In this document: positions 26,473 through 35,680 of the stretch, piece after piece
Layout: every line of letters starts with the position of its first letter
Numbering within the stretch: the first letter of the stretch is position 1
Assembly (NCBI GenBank): GCA_946541955.1
Contig: CAMNJZ010000003.1
Coordinates: 1-59,850, forward strand
Length of the DNA: 59,850 bases
Direction: 5' to 3'
Origin: an uncultured Lachnospiraceae bacterium
GTDB taxonomy: Bacteria; Bacillota; Clostridia; Lachnospirales; Lachnospiraceae
The notes under the pieces: model-generated
What the model was told of the DNA's origin: nothing
The model's input: only the letters and a program-made list of their open reading frames with translations
The model's database searches: none
Position numbers and translations under genes: made by a program

Positions 26473-28644
26473 TTAATACTCCGGCGTGAAGGTGATCGTT
26501 CTGGTGACCGACCTGGGCTCCGTCCGTTCAATGGTCTGGGTGGCCGGCGTCGGCTCGACGGCCGGTTCCCCGCCGGAGGAGTCAGTGATCTCCTCTGTCG
26601 GGGTGGGGTCCACTTCCACCGGGACCTCCTCCTGATAGGTATAGTTCCAGGAAAGGGTCACAATGCCTGCCGAATCGCTGATGCCTGTATATCTTGTTCC
26701 TTCAAAGGGGAAGGAGGCTGTATCCGTTTCCAGAAGGACCTGGCCGCTTACCGTCTTGACGACGATGTGGACAATGGTCCCGTTGGTATAATCCGCGCCC
26801 TGGGAGCCGTCGTTGGCAGAGGGCTTGGCGATGGAGGCCGTATAGCTGTAGGTCATCTGGGAACCGACTTCCACGTCGATGGCCGTGCCGCGGTCGATGT
26901 ATACGCCTTCCTGGACCGTCTGGCTCAGGATGATGCCCACCTGGTTCTGGTCATAGGTCACGACCGGGGTCACCCTGCCCATGCGCAGTCCCAGCTGCTC
27001 CAAAAGGAGCTTGGCCTGGGTCTCGGACAGATCCACCAGGGAGATCATTTCGACCTTGCCCTCCAGGTCCGGTCCAAGGCTGACGGTGATCACCACCTCC
27101 GAGCCCTTCTGGGCCTTGGTATTGCCCTCCGGCGTCTGGGCCATGACCACGCCTTCGGGGACCTCTTCGCTGTAGTCATTTTCGACCTTGACGGTAAAGC
27201 CGGCGTTCTGCAGGGCTTCCTTTGCGTTTTCTTCGGTATAGTCCAGGACCTTGGGCACCAGGACGCCGTCATTCATACTGACGGTCAGCGTTACGATGGT
27301 GCCTGCCTGAATGCTGGCCCCTTCCGATTCAGAGGCTGCAATGACATAGCCAGGATCGTAGCGGTCCGAAATCTCATAGACGACATCGGGGATGAGGTTG
27401 GCGGCCCGGAGGGCTTCCGAGGCTGCCTGCTCCGTCTTGCCGATGACGTTGGGCATTTTGGTCATGGCCGCGGCTTCCTGCTCCTTGTCAGAGCTGCTCA
27501 GGAAACCGATCCGGTTGGCTGCAAAAACAATGATGACCAGGCCGATGATGACCGCTGCCAGAATGGAAACGACGGCCGTGATCTTCTCCGTCCGGTGGTT
27601 CTCCTCGTCATCCAGATATTCGTCAAAGACCTCCTCTTCCGGGGCCGTTCTGTCTCCGGCCTTTTCGCCGGCGCGCTCGTTTCTGTCCCCGGCGGGATCG
27701 CTGCTGCCTGCTTCCGCGCCTGCGGCAGCCTCGGCGGCCTCCTTGATGGTCCTGCGCTCTTCCTCTGTCATGGCCCGGGTCGCCCCCAGGTCCTCTGTAT
27801 TGAATCTTGTCACAAAGTCCCCGTCGGGATCGATCAGGGAGTGCTTGAGATCCGCGATCAGCTCCGACATGTTCTGATAGCGCTTGTCGGGGCTCTTTTC
27901 ACAGCACTTCATGACGATCTGCTCGATGCTGTAGGGCAGATCGTGCACATAGGTCCTGGGCGAAGGCATAGGCTCCTGGATATGCTTGATGGCGATGGCC
28001 ACCGTGGTCTCGCCCGTATAGGGGACCCGGCCTGTCAGCATTTCAAAGAGGGTAATGCCCAGGGAATAGATATCGCTCTTGGCGTCGGAATAGCCGCCTC
28101 TGGCCTGCTCGGGAGAGGTATAGTGAACGGATCCCATCACGTTGGAGGTAATGGTATTGGAGGTCGCGATCTTGGCGATGCCGAAATCCGTGACCTTGAC
28201 CTTGCCTTCCTTGGAGATGATGATGTTCTGGGGCTTGATGTCCCTGTGAATGATATGATTTCTGTGCGCAGCTTCCAGACCCATTGAGACCTGGACGGCA
28301 ATGGTCACCGCCTCCTGCTCATTGAGTCTGCCCTTGGATTCGATATATTTTTTCAGTGTAATGCCATCGACAAGCTCCATGACGATATAGTAGATGCCTT
28401 TTTCCTCACCTACGTCATAGACATTGACGATATTCGGATGCATCAGTCCTGCTGCAGCCTGGGCCTCGACCCGGAATTTCGATACGAAATTTGCGTTTTC
28501 GGAAAACTCCTGCTTCAGGACCTTAATTGCGACCAGTCTGTTGAGCTTCTGGTCCTTTGCCTTATAGACATCAGACATGCCGCCGTTTCCGACCTTATCC
28601 AGTATCTCATATCGATCCGCGATCAACATTCCAATCTTGATCAT
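26473..28644 (-). CDS. prkC: PASTA-domain serine/threonine protein kinase PrkC
   Basis: This membrane kinase senses muropeptides or lipid II and phosphorylates division, wall and translation targets. The 723 aa show a Hanks kinase domain (P-loop GNGGMSDVY, Lys41, HRDIKPQN at 133-140, DFG 153-155). An acidic, Ala-rich juxtamembrane segment and one helix (354-376) follow. Outside lie three PASTA repeats (from about 396 to 600, each with a P-x-V-x-G or P-K-V-x-D opening). The extracellular tail (600-723) is Pro/Glu/Thr-rich. It follows the phosphatase gene by 29 bp. The kinase-phosphatase pair is standard in Firmicutes. Confidence 0.96.
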   Translation of the reverse strand: MIKIGMLIADRYEILDKVGNGGMSDVYKAKDQKLNRLVAIKVLKQEFSENANFVSKFRVEAQAAAGLMHPNIVNVYDVGEEKGIYYIVMELVDGITLKKYIESKGRLNEQEAVTIAVQVSMGLEAAHRNHIIHRDIKPQNIIISKEGKVKVTDFGIAKIATSNTITSNVMGSVHYTSPEQARGGYSDAKSDIYSLGITLFEMLTGRVPYTGETTVAIAIKHIQEPMPSPRTYVHDLPYSIEQIVMKCCEKSPDKRYQNMSELIADLKHSLIDPDGDFVTRFNTEDLGATRAMTEEERRTIKEAAEAAAGAEAGSSDPAGDRNERAGEKAGDRTAPEEEVFDEYLDDEENHRTEKITAVVSILAAVIIGLVIIVFAANRIGFLSSSDKEQEAAAMTKMPNVIGKTEQAASEALRAANLIPDVVYEISDRYDPGYVIAASESEGASIQAGTIVTLTVSMNDGVLVPKVLDYTEENAKEALQNAGFTVKVENDYSEEVPEGVVMAQTPEGNTKAQKGSEVVITVSLGPDLEGKVEMISLVDLSETQAKLLLEQLGLRMGRVTPVVTYDQNQVGIILSQTVQEGVYIDRGTAIDVEVGSQMTYSYTASIAKPSANDGSQGADYTNGTIVHIVVKTVSGQVLLETDTASFPFEGTRYTGISDSAGIVTLSWNYTYQEEVPVEVDPTPTEEITDSSGGEPAVEPTPATQTIERTEPRSVTRTITFTPEY

Positions 28645-28673
28645 GCATTCCTCCGCAAATAAGAATAACCCCT

Positions 28674-29420
28674 TTATCCTTCCCCATATCGGGACGGATC
28701 GATCAGCGTGACAGAAATGTTGTCCTTGCCGCCTGCTTCATTGGCCACGGTGACCAGAAGATTGGCCGCTTCCTCAATTGTCCTGCTGCGCCAGATGATC
28801 TGCTCTATCTGTCTGTCATCCAGCATATTGGTAAGTCCGTCCGTACACATCAGGATCAGTGACTGTCCTGTCAGTACTTCCGTAAAAAGATCCACTTTCA
28901 GTGTGGGTTCCGCACCCACAGCCCGGGTAATCACATTTTTATCAGGATGGTTCCTGGCCGCTTCCTTGTCCAGAGAGCCTGCCTGGATCATCTCCTCCAC
29001 CAGGGAATGGTCCGTGGTGACCTGGTACATGCCCCTGGCCCGGTCCACGATGTAAAGCCTGCTGTCTCCGACATTGGCGGCCTGCAGAATGTTGCCTGTG
29101 ATCACAGCCATGACGGCTGTGGTCCCCATCCCGTAGTATTTGGGATCGCTCTCAGCGATCAGGCGCAGCTCCCGGTTGGCTTCCTGCAGGGCCAGCACCA
29201 TGACCTCCTCCGGCGAAGCATTGTCTGAATCCTGCATGATGGAGGCGATCCGGTCTACCGTAAACTGGGAAGCATACTCCCCGGCCTGATGACCGCCCAT
29301 ACCGTCCGCAACAATATAGAGGTTGGGGAACCTCCCCACCGGTCTGTCGCTGGAAAATAAAAAATCCTGATTCATTTGTCGTCTCCGGCCGATGTCGGAT
29401 ACAGAATAAGAGATAGCCAT
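28674..29420 (-). CDS. stp: PP2C-type protein phosphatase (Stp/PrpC)
   Basis: This metal-dependent Ser/Thr phosphatase reverses phosphorylation by the neighbouring kinase. The 248 aa contain the PPM motifs: 'RRRQMNQDF', 'VADGMGGHQAGE', 'NVGDSRLY', 'CTDGLTN' and 'GGKDNIS', which carry the metal-binding Asp residues. It is encoded between rlmN (33 bp) and prkC (29 bp) in the same order as in Bacillus and Streptococcus. Confidence 0.95.
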   Translation of the reverse strand: MAISYSVSDIGRRRQMNQDFLFSSDRPVGRFPNLYIVADGMGGHQAGEYASQFTVDRIASIMQDSDNASPEEVMVLALQEANRELRLIAESDPKYYGMGTTAVMAVITGNILQAANVGDSRLYIVDRARGMYQVTTDHSLVEEMIQAGSLDKEAARNHPDKNVITRAVGAEPTLKVDLFTEVLTGQSLILMCTDGLTNMLDDRQIEQIIWRSRTIEEAANLLVTVANEAGGKDNISVTLIDPSRYGEG

Positions 29421-29453
29421 TTTCCTGTTTTCTCCCCTGATTGCAGACAGTTT

Positions 29454-30536
29454 CTAATGCTCGGAATCAGCCATATGACGGTGGCGGAGCTGCCCGCAGG
29501 CACCGTCGATATCTCTGCCCATTACTCTCCTAATACTAACATTTATGCCGCGTTTTTCAAGTTTATTTTTGAAGGCCCGGACCGCGTCGTCCTCGGGATG
29601 CTCATAGCCTCTCTCCCTGACAGGATTGACAGGGATCAGGTTGATATGGGCCTTCAGGGGCCGGGCCAGATCGGCCAGGCCGGCCGCATCCGCAGCGGAA
29701 TCATTGACGCCCCGGATCAGGCTGTATTCAAAGGTGACCTGCCTTCCCGTCCTGTCAAAGTAGGCGGCGCAGGCCTCCATCAGCTCCTTTATACTGTAAC
29801 GGTTGGCGATGGGCATGATCTCCCGCCGCTTTTCATCCGTCACCGCATGCAGGGACAGGGCCAGGGTAATGGAAAGATCCTCCCTTGCCAGGTCGTACAT
29901 TCTGGGAACGATCCCGCAGGTGGATACGGTCAGAGACCGCTGGCTCAGATGCATGCCGTTTTCATCCGTCAGAAGATGGATGAAGCGGACCAGGTTGTCA
30001 TAATTGTCCAGAGGCTCCCCGGTGCCCATGACCACGACGTGGGAGATCTTCTCCCCCGTCACCCGGCGGATCTCATAAATCTGCTCCAGCATTTCGGAGG
30101 CAGAAAGGGACCGGATCAGGCCGTCCAGAGTCGAAGCGCAGAAGCGGCATCCCATCCTGCAGCCCACCTGGGAGGAGATGCAGATGCTGTTTCCGAACTT
30201 ATACTTCATGAAGACGCTTTCCACCAGGGAATCGTCCGGCATGGCAAAGAGAAATTTCTGGGTCCCGTCCAGCCTGGAGATCTGCCTGTCGATCATCCTG
30301 ACCCTGGTATAGGTAAAGCTCTCCCGGAGCTTTTCCTTCATGGCCGCAGGGATATTGGACATGGCTTCATAGTCCGGAGCCAGCTTCACATGCATCCACT
30401 GATAGAGCTGCCTGGCCCGGAAGGCAGGCAGGCCCATTTCCTTTACGGCCCCCTCCAGCTCGGGAAGGGTCATGGATTTCAGGTCCCTGCCGGGCCCTGC
30501 CACACTATGGTCCTTTGAATTTACGCTGCTGTCCAT
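29454..30536 (-). CDS. rlmN: 23S rRNA/tRNA adenine-C2 methyltransferase RlmN
   Basis: This radical SAM enzyme methylates A2503 of 23S rRNA and A37 of some tRNAs. The 360 aa have the CxxxCxxC cluster motif (C126, C130, C133 in GCRMGCRFCAS), 'MGTGEPLDNYDN', 'STCGIVPRM', and the C-terminal 'GRDIDGACGQL' with the second catalytic Cys. It starts six bases after the rsmB stop with AGGA before the ATG, so it is clearly in the same operon. Confidence 0.96.
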   Translation of the reverse strand: MDSSVNSKDHSVAGPGRDLKSMTLPELEGAVKEMGLPAFRARQLYQWMHVKLAPDYEAMSNIPAAMKEKLRESFTYTRVRMIDRQISRLDGTQKFLFAMPDDSLVESVFMKYKFGNSICISSQVGCRMGCRFCASTLDGLIRSLSASEMLEQIYEIRRVTGEKISHVVVMGTGEPLDNYDNLVRFIHLLTDENGMHLSQRSLTVSTCGIVPRMYDLAREDLSITLALSLHAVTDEKRREIMPIANRYSIKELMEACAAYFDRTGRQVTFEYSLIRGVNDSAADAAGLADLARPLKAHINLIPVNPVRERGYEHPEDDAVRAFKNKLEKRGINVSIRRVMGRDIDGACGQLRHRHMADSEH

Positions 30537-30542
30537 ATATTC

Positions 30543-31919
30543 CTACAAATCCGCCGGCCGGAAAGCTTCCAGCTTTCGAAACCGGGCTACAAAAAATCCG
30601 TCTGTTCCATGGATATGGGGAAGGAGCTGGAGTCTGTTCTGCCCCGGTCCTTCGATCCCGGGGATCCCCTCCGGCAGACAGGGCAGGAGGCTGTCCGGGA
30701 CAAGTCCCAGTTCCTTCTCAATAAAATCGGCATTCTCCTGATTCTCCAGCCTGTTGATGGTACAGGTGGAATAGATCAGGACCCCGCCGGGCTTTAAGTA
30801 AGAGACCACATTGGCAAGGATCTCCCTCTGCAGGGCGGCCAGATCCTCCAGCTCCTTTCTGCTGACCCTGTACTTGATGTCCCTCTTTCGGCCGATGATG
30901 CCAAGGCCCGAGCAGGGAAGATCGCAGAAAAGAATATCTGCGCTTTCGTCATACTGACTGACATGGACTCTTGCGTCCTGGACCTGTGCCTGGACCCTGT
31001 CCTCCAGGCCCATTCTTTGAATATTCCGGCGGATCTGCCGGACCTTGTGGTCTGTCAGATCAAAGGCCAGGACCCTGCCCTCCTTCAGATAAGAGGCGGC
31101 GTGCATGGATTTTCCGCCGGGGGCGGCGCAGACGTCCATGACGATCTCATCCCCCCGGATCCCTGCGGCCTCCGCAACGAACATGGAGCTTTCATCCTGA
31201 ATGGTCCATCTGCCCTGGGCGTAGCCGGGGAGATCCTGCAGGTCCCTGGTCCCTGTCAGGTAAAAGGCGTAGGGCAGCCAGGCAGCGGGCCGCACGGCCG
31301 CGCCCCTCTCCCGCATCTGGCAAAGCAGATCTTCTCTTTCCCCCGGGGAAACCTCCGGGGCAAAGCGGATGCAGACCGGCCGGACCTCCAGAAGGGCCTC
31401 CAGCATCTGCTTTGTCTCTCCTTTGCCAAGCTGGTCCTCCCACAGGTCGATCAGCCACTGGGGCATGGAATAACGGACGGAGAGGGAGGTCTCTTCCAGG
31501 AGAGAAGCCAGCTCTCCCCTGTCCCTGCTTCGGATCACATTCCGGAGAACGGCGTTGACAAAGCCGGAAAGGCTGTCCATCTTCCGCTTCTTCACCAGGC
31601 GGACCGCCTCGGAGGCCGCCGCCGCATCCGGGACAGCGTCCATATAGAGGATCTGATAGACCCCCATCCGAAGGACCTGGCGGATGACAGGCCGGAGGGA
31701 AGCCGCCGGTTTTTTGGAGAAGCGGTCGATCACCGTATCCAGTTCGATCCTTCTTTCCAGGACGCCCTCCGTCAGCCTTTTCATAAAGGCCCTCTGATTG
31801 TCCGGCAGGTCCTTATATTTGTCCAGGGCCTCCCGGATCAGGAGATGGCTGTAGGTCCCCTTCTGCTCATTGTCCAGCAGGATCCGCAGGACGATTTCTC
31901 TTTCATTTACTGTCTGCAA
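30543..31919 (-). CDS. rsmB: 16S rRNA (cytosine967-C5)-methyltransferase RsmB
   Basis: This SAM-dependent m5C methyltransferase has 458 aa. An N-terminal NusB-like RNA-binding domain (residues 1 to about 140) is followed by a Rossmann methyltransferase with 'DVCAAPGGKSMHAA', the Pro-Cys catalytic motif 'DLPCSGLG' and the second Cys in 'STCTINRLENQ'. It starts 12 bp after fmt and is followed by rlmN. The order fmt-rsmB-rlmN matches Firmicutes genomes. Confidence 0.96.
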   Translation of the reverse strand: MQTVNEREIVLRILLDNEQKGTYSHLLIREALDKYKDLPDNQRAFMKRLTEGVLERRIELDTVIDRFSKKPAASLRPVIRQVLRMGVYQILYMDAVPDAAAASEAVRLVKKRKMDSLSGFVNAVLRNVIRSRDRGELASLLEETSLSVRYSMPQWLIDLWEDQLGKGETKQMLEALLEVRPVCIRFAPEVSPGEREDLLCQMRERGAAVRPAAWLPYAFYLTGTRDLQDLPGYAQGRWTIQDESSMFVAEAAGIRGDEIVMDVCAAPGGKSMHAASYLKEGRVLAFDLTDHKVRQIRRNIQRMGLEDRVQAQVQDARVHVSQYDESADILFCDLPCSGLGIIGRKRDIKYRVSRKELEDLAALQREILANVVSYLKPGGVLIYSTCTINRLENQENADFIEKELGLVPDSLLPCLPEGIPGIEGPGQNRLQLLPHIHGTDGFFVARFRKLEAFRPADL

Positions 31920-31931
31920 GATATTTCCTCG

Positions 31932-32858
31932 TCAGCCCAGGCGGTCGCCGGCCTTCACCGGATATCCCAGCAGGAAGGCAGACACGGGCATTCTCTTCTT
32001 TCCCTCGATCTGTACCTCCCTGACCGCCAGGATCCCCTGACCGCAGGAGACATAAATGGTCTTTTTATCGGTGGCGGTCACTGTGCCGGGCTGGTCTTCG
32101 CTTTCTTCTTCCACAACATCGGCGTCCCAGATCTTCAGGATCCTGCCCTGGTAACGGGTATAGGCGCTGGGCCAGGAATTGAGGCCCCGGACCAGGCGCT
32201 CGATCTTCGAGGCGCTGTCCTGCCAGTCGATGTCTCCCATTTCCTTTTTCAGCATGGAGGCGTAGCAGGTCTCGCCCTCCTGGGGCTTTTCCGAAAGGCT
32301 CCCTTCCTCCAGGCCCCGGATGGCCTCCAGAAGAAGTCTTCCCCCCATGACGGAGAGCTTGTCATACAGAGACTCTCCTGTCTCTTTGGGGTCCAGGGCC
32401 AGCCTTTCCTGTAGAAGAATGGGACCGGTATCCAGGCCCTCATCCATCTTCATGATGGTCACGCCGCTGTATTTTTCTCCGTTGATCACGGCCCACTGGA
32501 TCGGGGCCGCCCCCCGGTACATGGGAAGGAGGGAGGTATGCACATTGATGCAGCCATAGGGGGGCAGGTCCAGGATCTCCTTCGTAAGGATCTGTCCGAA
32601 GGCCGCCACCACGATCAGATCGGGCTTTTCCTCCCGCAGCCTTTCCACTGCCTCAGCGCGTCTGATCCTGTCCGGCTGAAAGACCGGGATATTCCATTTT
32701 TCAGCCAGGACCTTGACGGGGGATTTTACGATGCTCTTGCCCCTGCCCTTCTGCCTGTCCGGCTGGGTCACGACCAGGGAGACGTCAAGGCCTGCTTCCA
32801 GCATGGTATTCAGTACTGTGGCCGCCAGATCCGGCGTTCCCATAAAAACAATCTTCAT
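31932..32858 (-). CDS. fmt: Methionyl-tRNA formyltransferase
   Basis: This enzyme formylates initiator Met-tRNA using 10-formyl-tetrahydrofolate. The 308 aa contain the N-terminal 'IVFMGTPD', the catalytic Asn-His context 'NVHTSLLPMYRGAAP', the Asp in 'MKMDEGLDTGP', and the C-terminal OB-like tRNA-binding domain. Its ATG is two bases after the def stop, and its ribosome site (GGAGAG) lies in the end of def, so the two are probably translationally coupled. Confidence 0.97.
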   Translation of the reverse strand: MKIVFMGTPDLAATVLNTMLEAGLDVSLVVTQPDRQKGRGKSIVKSPVKVLAEKWNIPVFQPDRIRRAEAVERLREEKPDLIVVAAFGQILTKEILDLPPYGCINVHTSLLPMYRGAAPIQWAVINGEKYSGVTIMKMDEGLDTGPILLQERLALDPKETGESLYDKLSVMGGRLLLEAIRGLEEGSLSEKPQEGETCYASMLKKEMGDIDWQDSASKIERLVRGLNSWPSAYTRYQGRILKIWDADVVEEESEDQPGTVTATDKKTIYVSCGQGILAVREVQIEGKKRMPVSAFLLGYPVKAGDRLG

Positions 32859-32860
32859 CT

Positions 32861-33397
32861 TTACTCGATCTCTCCGTTTACCTGGGCTTCCATTTCCTCC
32901 AGGATCTCCTCATCGTCCACAGGAACCGCTTCGCCTGCGTCATGCAGAGGTCCTTCCACCAGGTCTACATACATTCTGCCCTCCAGATGGTCCAGCTCAT
33001 GGCAGATGGCTCTGGCCAGAAGCTCTGTACCCTCCAGTTCAATGGGCTCCATATTTTCATCAAAGGCCTTGCAGATCACGTGATTGGGCCGGGTGACCTG
33101 TCCCATCTTTCCGGGAACGGAAAGGCAGCCCTCCATACCGCACTGCTCGCCTTCCGCCAGGATGATCTCGGGATTGACCAGGACATGGGGGTCGTTCTGC
33201 TCTTCAGACACGTCGATGACCACGATCCTTTTCAGGACGCCCACCTGGGGAGCCGCAAGGCCCACGCCGCCGGTATCATACATGGTCTCCAGCATGTCTT
33301 TGACCAGGGTCTTCATCCGGTCGTTCATTTCCTTTACGGTCTTACATTTCTTTTCCAGTACGGGATCGCCGTACTCTCTGATGGTTCTTAGTGCCAA
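32861..33397 (-). CDS. def: Peptide deformylase
   Basis: This Fe(II)/Zn metalloenzyme removes the formyl group from nascent proteins. The 178 aa show all three motifs: 'GVGLAAPQVG', 'EGCLSVPG' (ligand Cys) and 'HELDHLEG' (two ligand His and the catalytic Glu). The start is TTG at 33395-33397, with AAGGAGG four bases upstream. The C-terminus has an acidic extension ('VDDEEILEEMEAQ'). It lies nine bases after priA and two before fmt. Confidence 0.97.
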   Translation of the reverse strand: MALRTIREYGDPVLEKKCKTVKEMNDRMKTLVKDMLETMYDTGGVGLAAPQVGVLKRIVVIDVSEEQNDPHVLVNPEIILAEGEQCGMEGCLSVPGKMGQVTRPNHVICKAFDENMEPIELEGTELLARAICHELDHLEGRMYVDLVEGPLHDAGEAVPVDDEEILEEMEAQVNGEIE

Positions 33398-33406
33398 AAT
33401 GCCTCC

Positions 33407-35680
33407 TTAATAGGGATTGACCGGATCGAAATCGAACTGGATCTGAACGTTCCGAAAATTTCCGTTTCCCTGCATGGTATGTATATATGTTTCAATCTGA
33501 TCCTTATAGTCAATCAGTGTATCATATTTTGGATCTTTTATATACAGGCCAAACCTGTATATATCCCGGATCCTGCCGATTCCGGCCGGGGCAGGTCCGA
33601 TCAGGACGGAGGGGATCTCCTCCAGCAGGCTCCGGATACCGCCAGCGGCGGACAGGGCCGCGTCCTCGGAGGAGGAAAGGATCTGCACCGCCAGCATGTG
33701 GGAAACGGGCGGGTAGAGCAGAAGCTTTCTGTAGAGGATCTCCTCCTCATAGAAGCCTTCATAATCCTGCCGGGAGGCATGGACGATGGCGTAGTGATCC
33801 GGCTGGTAGGTCTGGATGACCACGTCGCCGGCAAGGCTTCCTCTGCCGGCCCGGCCGGCAGCCTGGGTCAAAAGCTGGAAGGTCCTCTCCGCAGCCCGGT
33901 AATCGTTGCTGTAAAGAGAAAGGTCCGCCATCAGGATCCCCACCAAGGTCACGCCGGGAAAATCATGTCCCTTGACGATCATCTGGGTCCCCAGGAGGAT
34001 ATCCGCCTCCTCATTGGCAAAGGAGGACAGGATCTTTTCATAGCTTCCCTTGGCGGAAGTGGTATCCGCATCCATCCTAAGGATCCTTGCGCCCGGAAAG
34101 GCCTGCCTCAGATAGGTCTCCACCTGCTCTGTCCCCGCCTTCATGGCGGAGATATATCTGGATCCGCAGGAGGGGCAAAGGCCTGGCGCCGCCTCCTCAT
34201 GGCCGCAGTAATGGCAGACCATCCTTCCTTTGCCTCTTCCCATATGGACCGACATGGCCACATCGCAGTGGGGGCACTTGACCACATAGCCGCAGGCTCT
34301 GCAGGAAAGGGAGCCCGCAAAGCCTCTGCGGTTCAAAAAGAGCATGGTCTGCTCTCCCTTCTGCAGTCTCTCCTCCAGCTTCCTGCGCAGGGAAGCGGAC
34401 AGGATGGACCGGTTGCCCCGTCTGAGCTCCGCCCGCATGTCTGCGATCTCCACCGCAGGCAGGGTGCCGCCCGTCAGCCGCTCCTTCAGGGTAAAGAGTT
34501 TGAATTCTCCGGTCAGAGCCCTGTAATAGGCGTCCAGAGAAGGGGTCGCACTCCCCAGGACCAGGGCCGCCCCCCGCATGCGGGCGATCTGCATGGCGGT
34601 CTCTCTGGCGTGGTATTTTGGCATGGACTCGTTCTTATAGGAGTTCTCATGCTCTTCATCGATCACGATCACCCCCAGCTTCTCGAAGGGGGTAAAGAGG
34701 GCCGACCGGGGACCAATGATCACATCGATCTCTCCCCTTCTGGCCCTTTCCCACTGGTCCGCCTTTTCACTTTCGGACAGGGAGGAATTGATGACTGAGA
34801 CCCGGTCCCCGAAGTGTCTGTAGAAGCGGATCAGGGTCTGATAGGTCAGGGCGATCTCCGGGATCAGCATGATGGCCTGGCGGCCCTGGCTGCAGATCCG
34901 GCTGATGATGTTGATGTAGACCTCGGTCTTGCCGCTCCCTGTGATCCCATGGATCAGGGTGACGCCGGGGTCTCCCGCTTCAAAGGCAGACACCACATGG
35001 TCCGCGATCTCCTGCTGCCCTGGAGAAAGGGCGGCAGGTCCCCTGCCTGCATCCTGAATGGAAACGGGATTTCGAAGGAATCCTGTTTCTTCGATCTCCA
35101 CAAGGCCCGCGCTTTTCAGGGCCCGGATCACAGGGCCTGTCACATGGAGCTTGGCCGTGACCATCTCATAGGGGATCTCCGGCGTTTCCAGAAGGGCCTC
35201 CAGAAGCCTGGCCCTGGCCAGCTGGTGCTTTTGCCGGTACCAGGCCAGCTTTTCCTCCGCCGCCTCCGGATCCGCTATCAGGCGGATGGTCCGTTTCTTT
35301 TTGGGAGCCCCGCTCTTACGGGAGGTCATGACGGTCTTCAGGGCGGTGATCATGGTGGACCCATAGGCGTTCTTCATCCAGATGGCCAGACGGAGGTTGA
35401 AATCCCGGTCGGATTCCTCCGTATAGCCCTCCCGGAGGCTGACCAGGTCCAGGATGTCCCGGATCCGCTCCTCCTCCAGGTCCGCCCTGTCACGAAAGCC
35501 TGTGACATAACCCTTTCTGGGCTCTTTCCCCTTTCCGAAGGGCACCAGGACCTGGGAGCCTAAAAGGATCCTGTCCCGGAGATGGTCCGGAATCCTGTAG
35601 GTGAAGGGTCTGTCCAGCCTGTCGTGGGATATGTCAATGATCACATCTGCATATCTGTGCATTTCCACCTCGCAAAGCAT
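33407..35680 (-). CDS. priA: Primosomal replication-restart helicase PriA
   Basis: This is a 3'-5' superfamily 2 helicase that reloads the replisome at stalled forks. The 757 aa contain an N-terminal 3'-binding domain, Walker A 'GITGSGKTEVYI', Walker B 'DEEH' and 'GSATPS' helicase motifs. A zinc region with eight Cys follows ('CRACGYVVKCPHC' to 'CGSRY'), then the conserved 'QAAGRAGRG' motif. The ATG at 35680 shares its A with the murE stop (TGATG). A second candidate, ATG 35662, has GAGG five bases upstream; family N-termini fit either. Confidence 0.95.
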   Translation of the reverse strand: MLCEVEMHRYADVIIDISHDRLDRPFTYRIPDHLRDRILLGSQVLVPFGKGKEPRKGYVTGFRDRADLEEERIRDILDLVSLREGYTEESDRDFNLRLAIWMKNAYGSTMITALKTVMTSRKSGAPKKKRTIRLIADPEAAEEKLAWYRQKHQLARARLLEALLETPEIPYEMVTAKLHVTGPVIRALKSAGLVEIEETGFLRNPVSIQDAGRGPAALSPGQQEIADHVVSAFEAGDPGVTLIHGITGSGKTEVYINIISRICSQGRQAIMLIPEIALTYQTLIRFYRHFGDRVSVINSSLSESEKADQWERARRGEIDVIIGPRSALFTPFEKLGVIVIDEEHENSYKNESMPKYHARETAMQIARMRGAALVLGSATPSLDAYYRALTGEFKLFTLKERLTGGTLPAVEIADMRAELRRGNRSILSASLRRKLEERLQKGEQTMLFLNRRGFAGSLSCRACGYVVKCPHCDVAMSVHMGRGKGRMVCHYCGHEEAAPGLCPSCGSRYISAMKAGTEQVETYLRQAFPGARILRMDADTTSAKGSYEKILSSFANEEADILLGTQMIVKGHDFPGVTLVGILMADLSLYSNDYRAAERTFQLLTQAAGRAGRGSLAGDVVIQTYQPDHYAIVHASRQDYEGFYEEEILYRKLLLYPPVSHMLAVQILSSSEDAALSAAGGIRSLLEEIPSVLIGPAPAGIGRIRDIYRFGLYIKDPKYDTLIDYKDQIETYIHTMQGNGNFRNVQIQFDFDPVNPY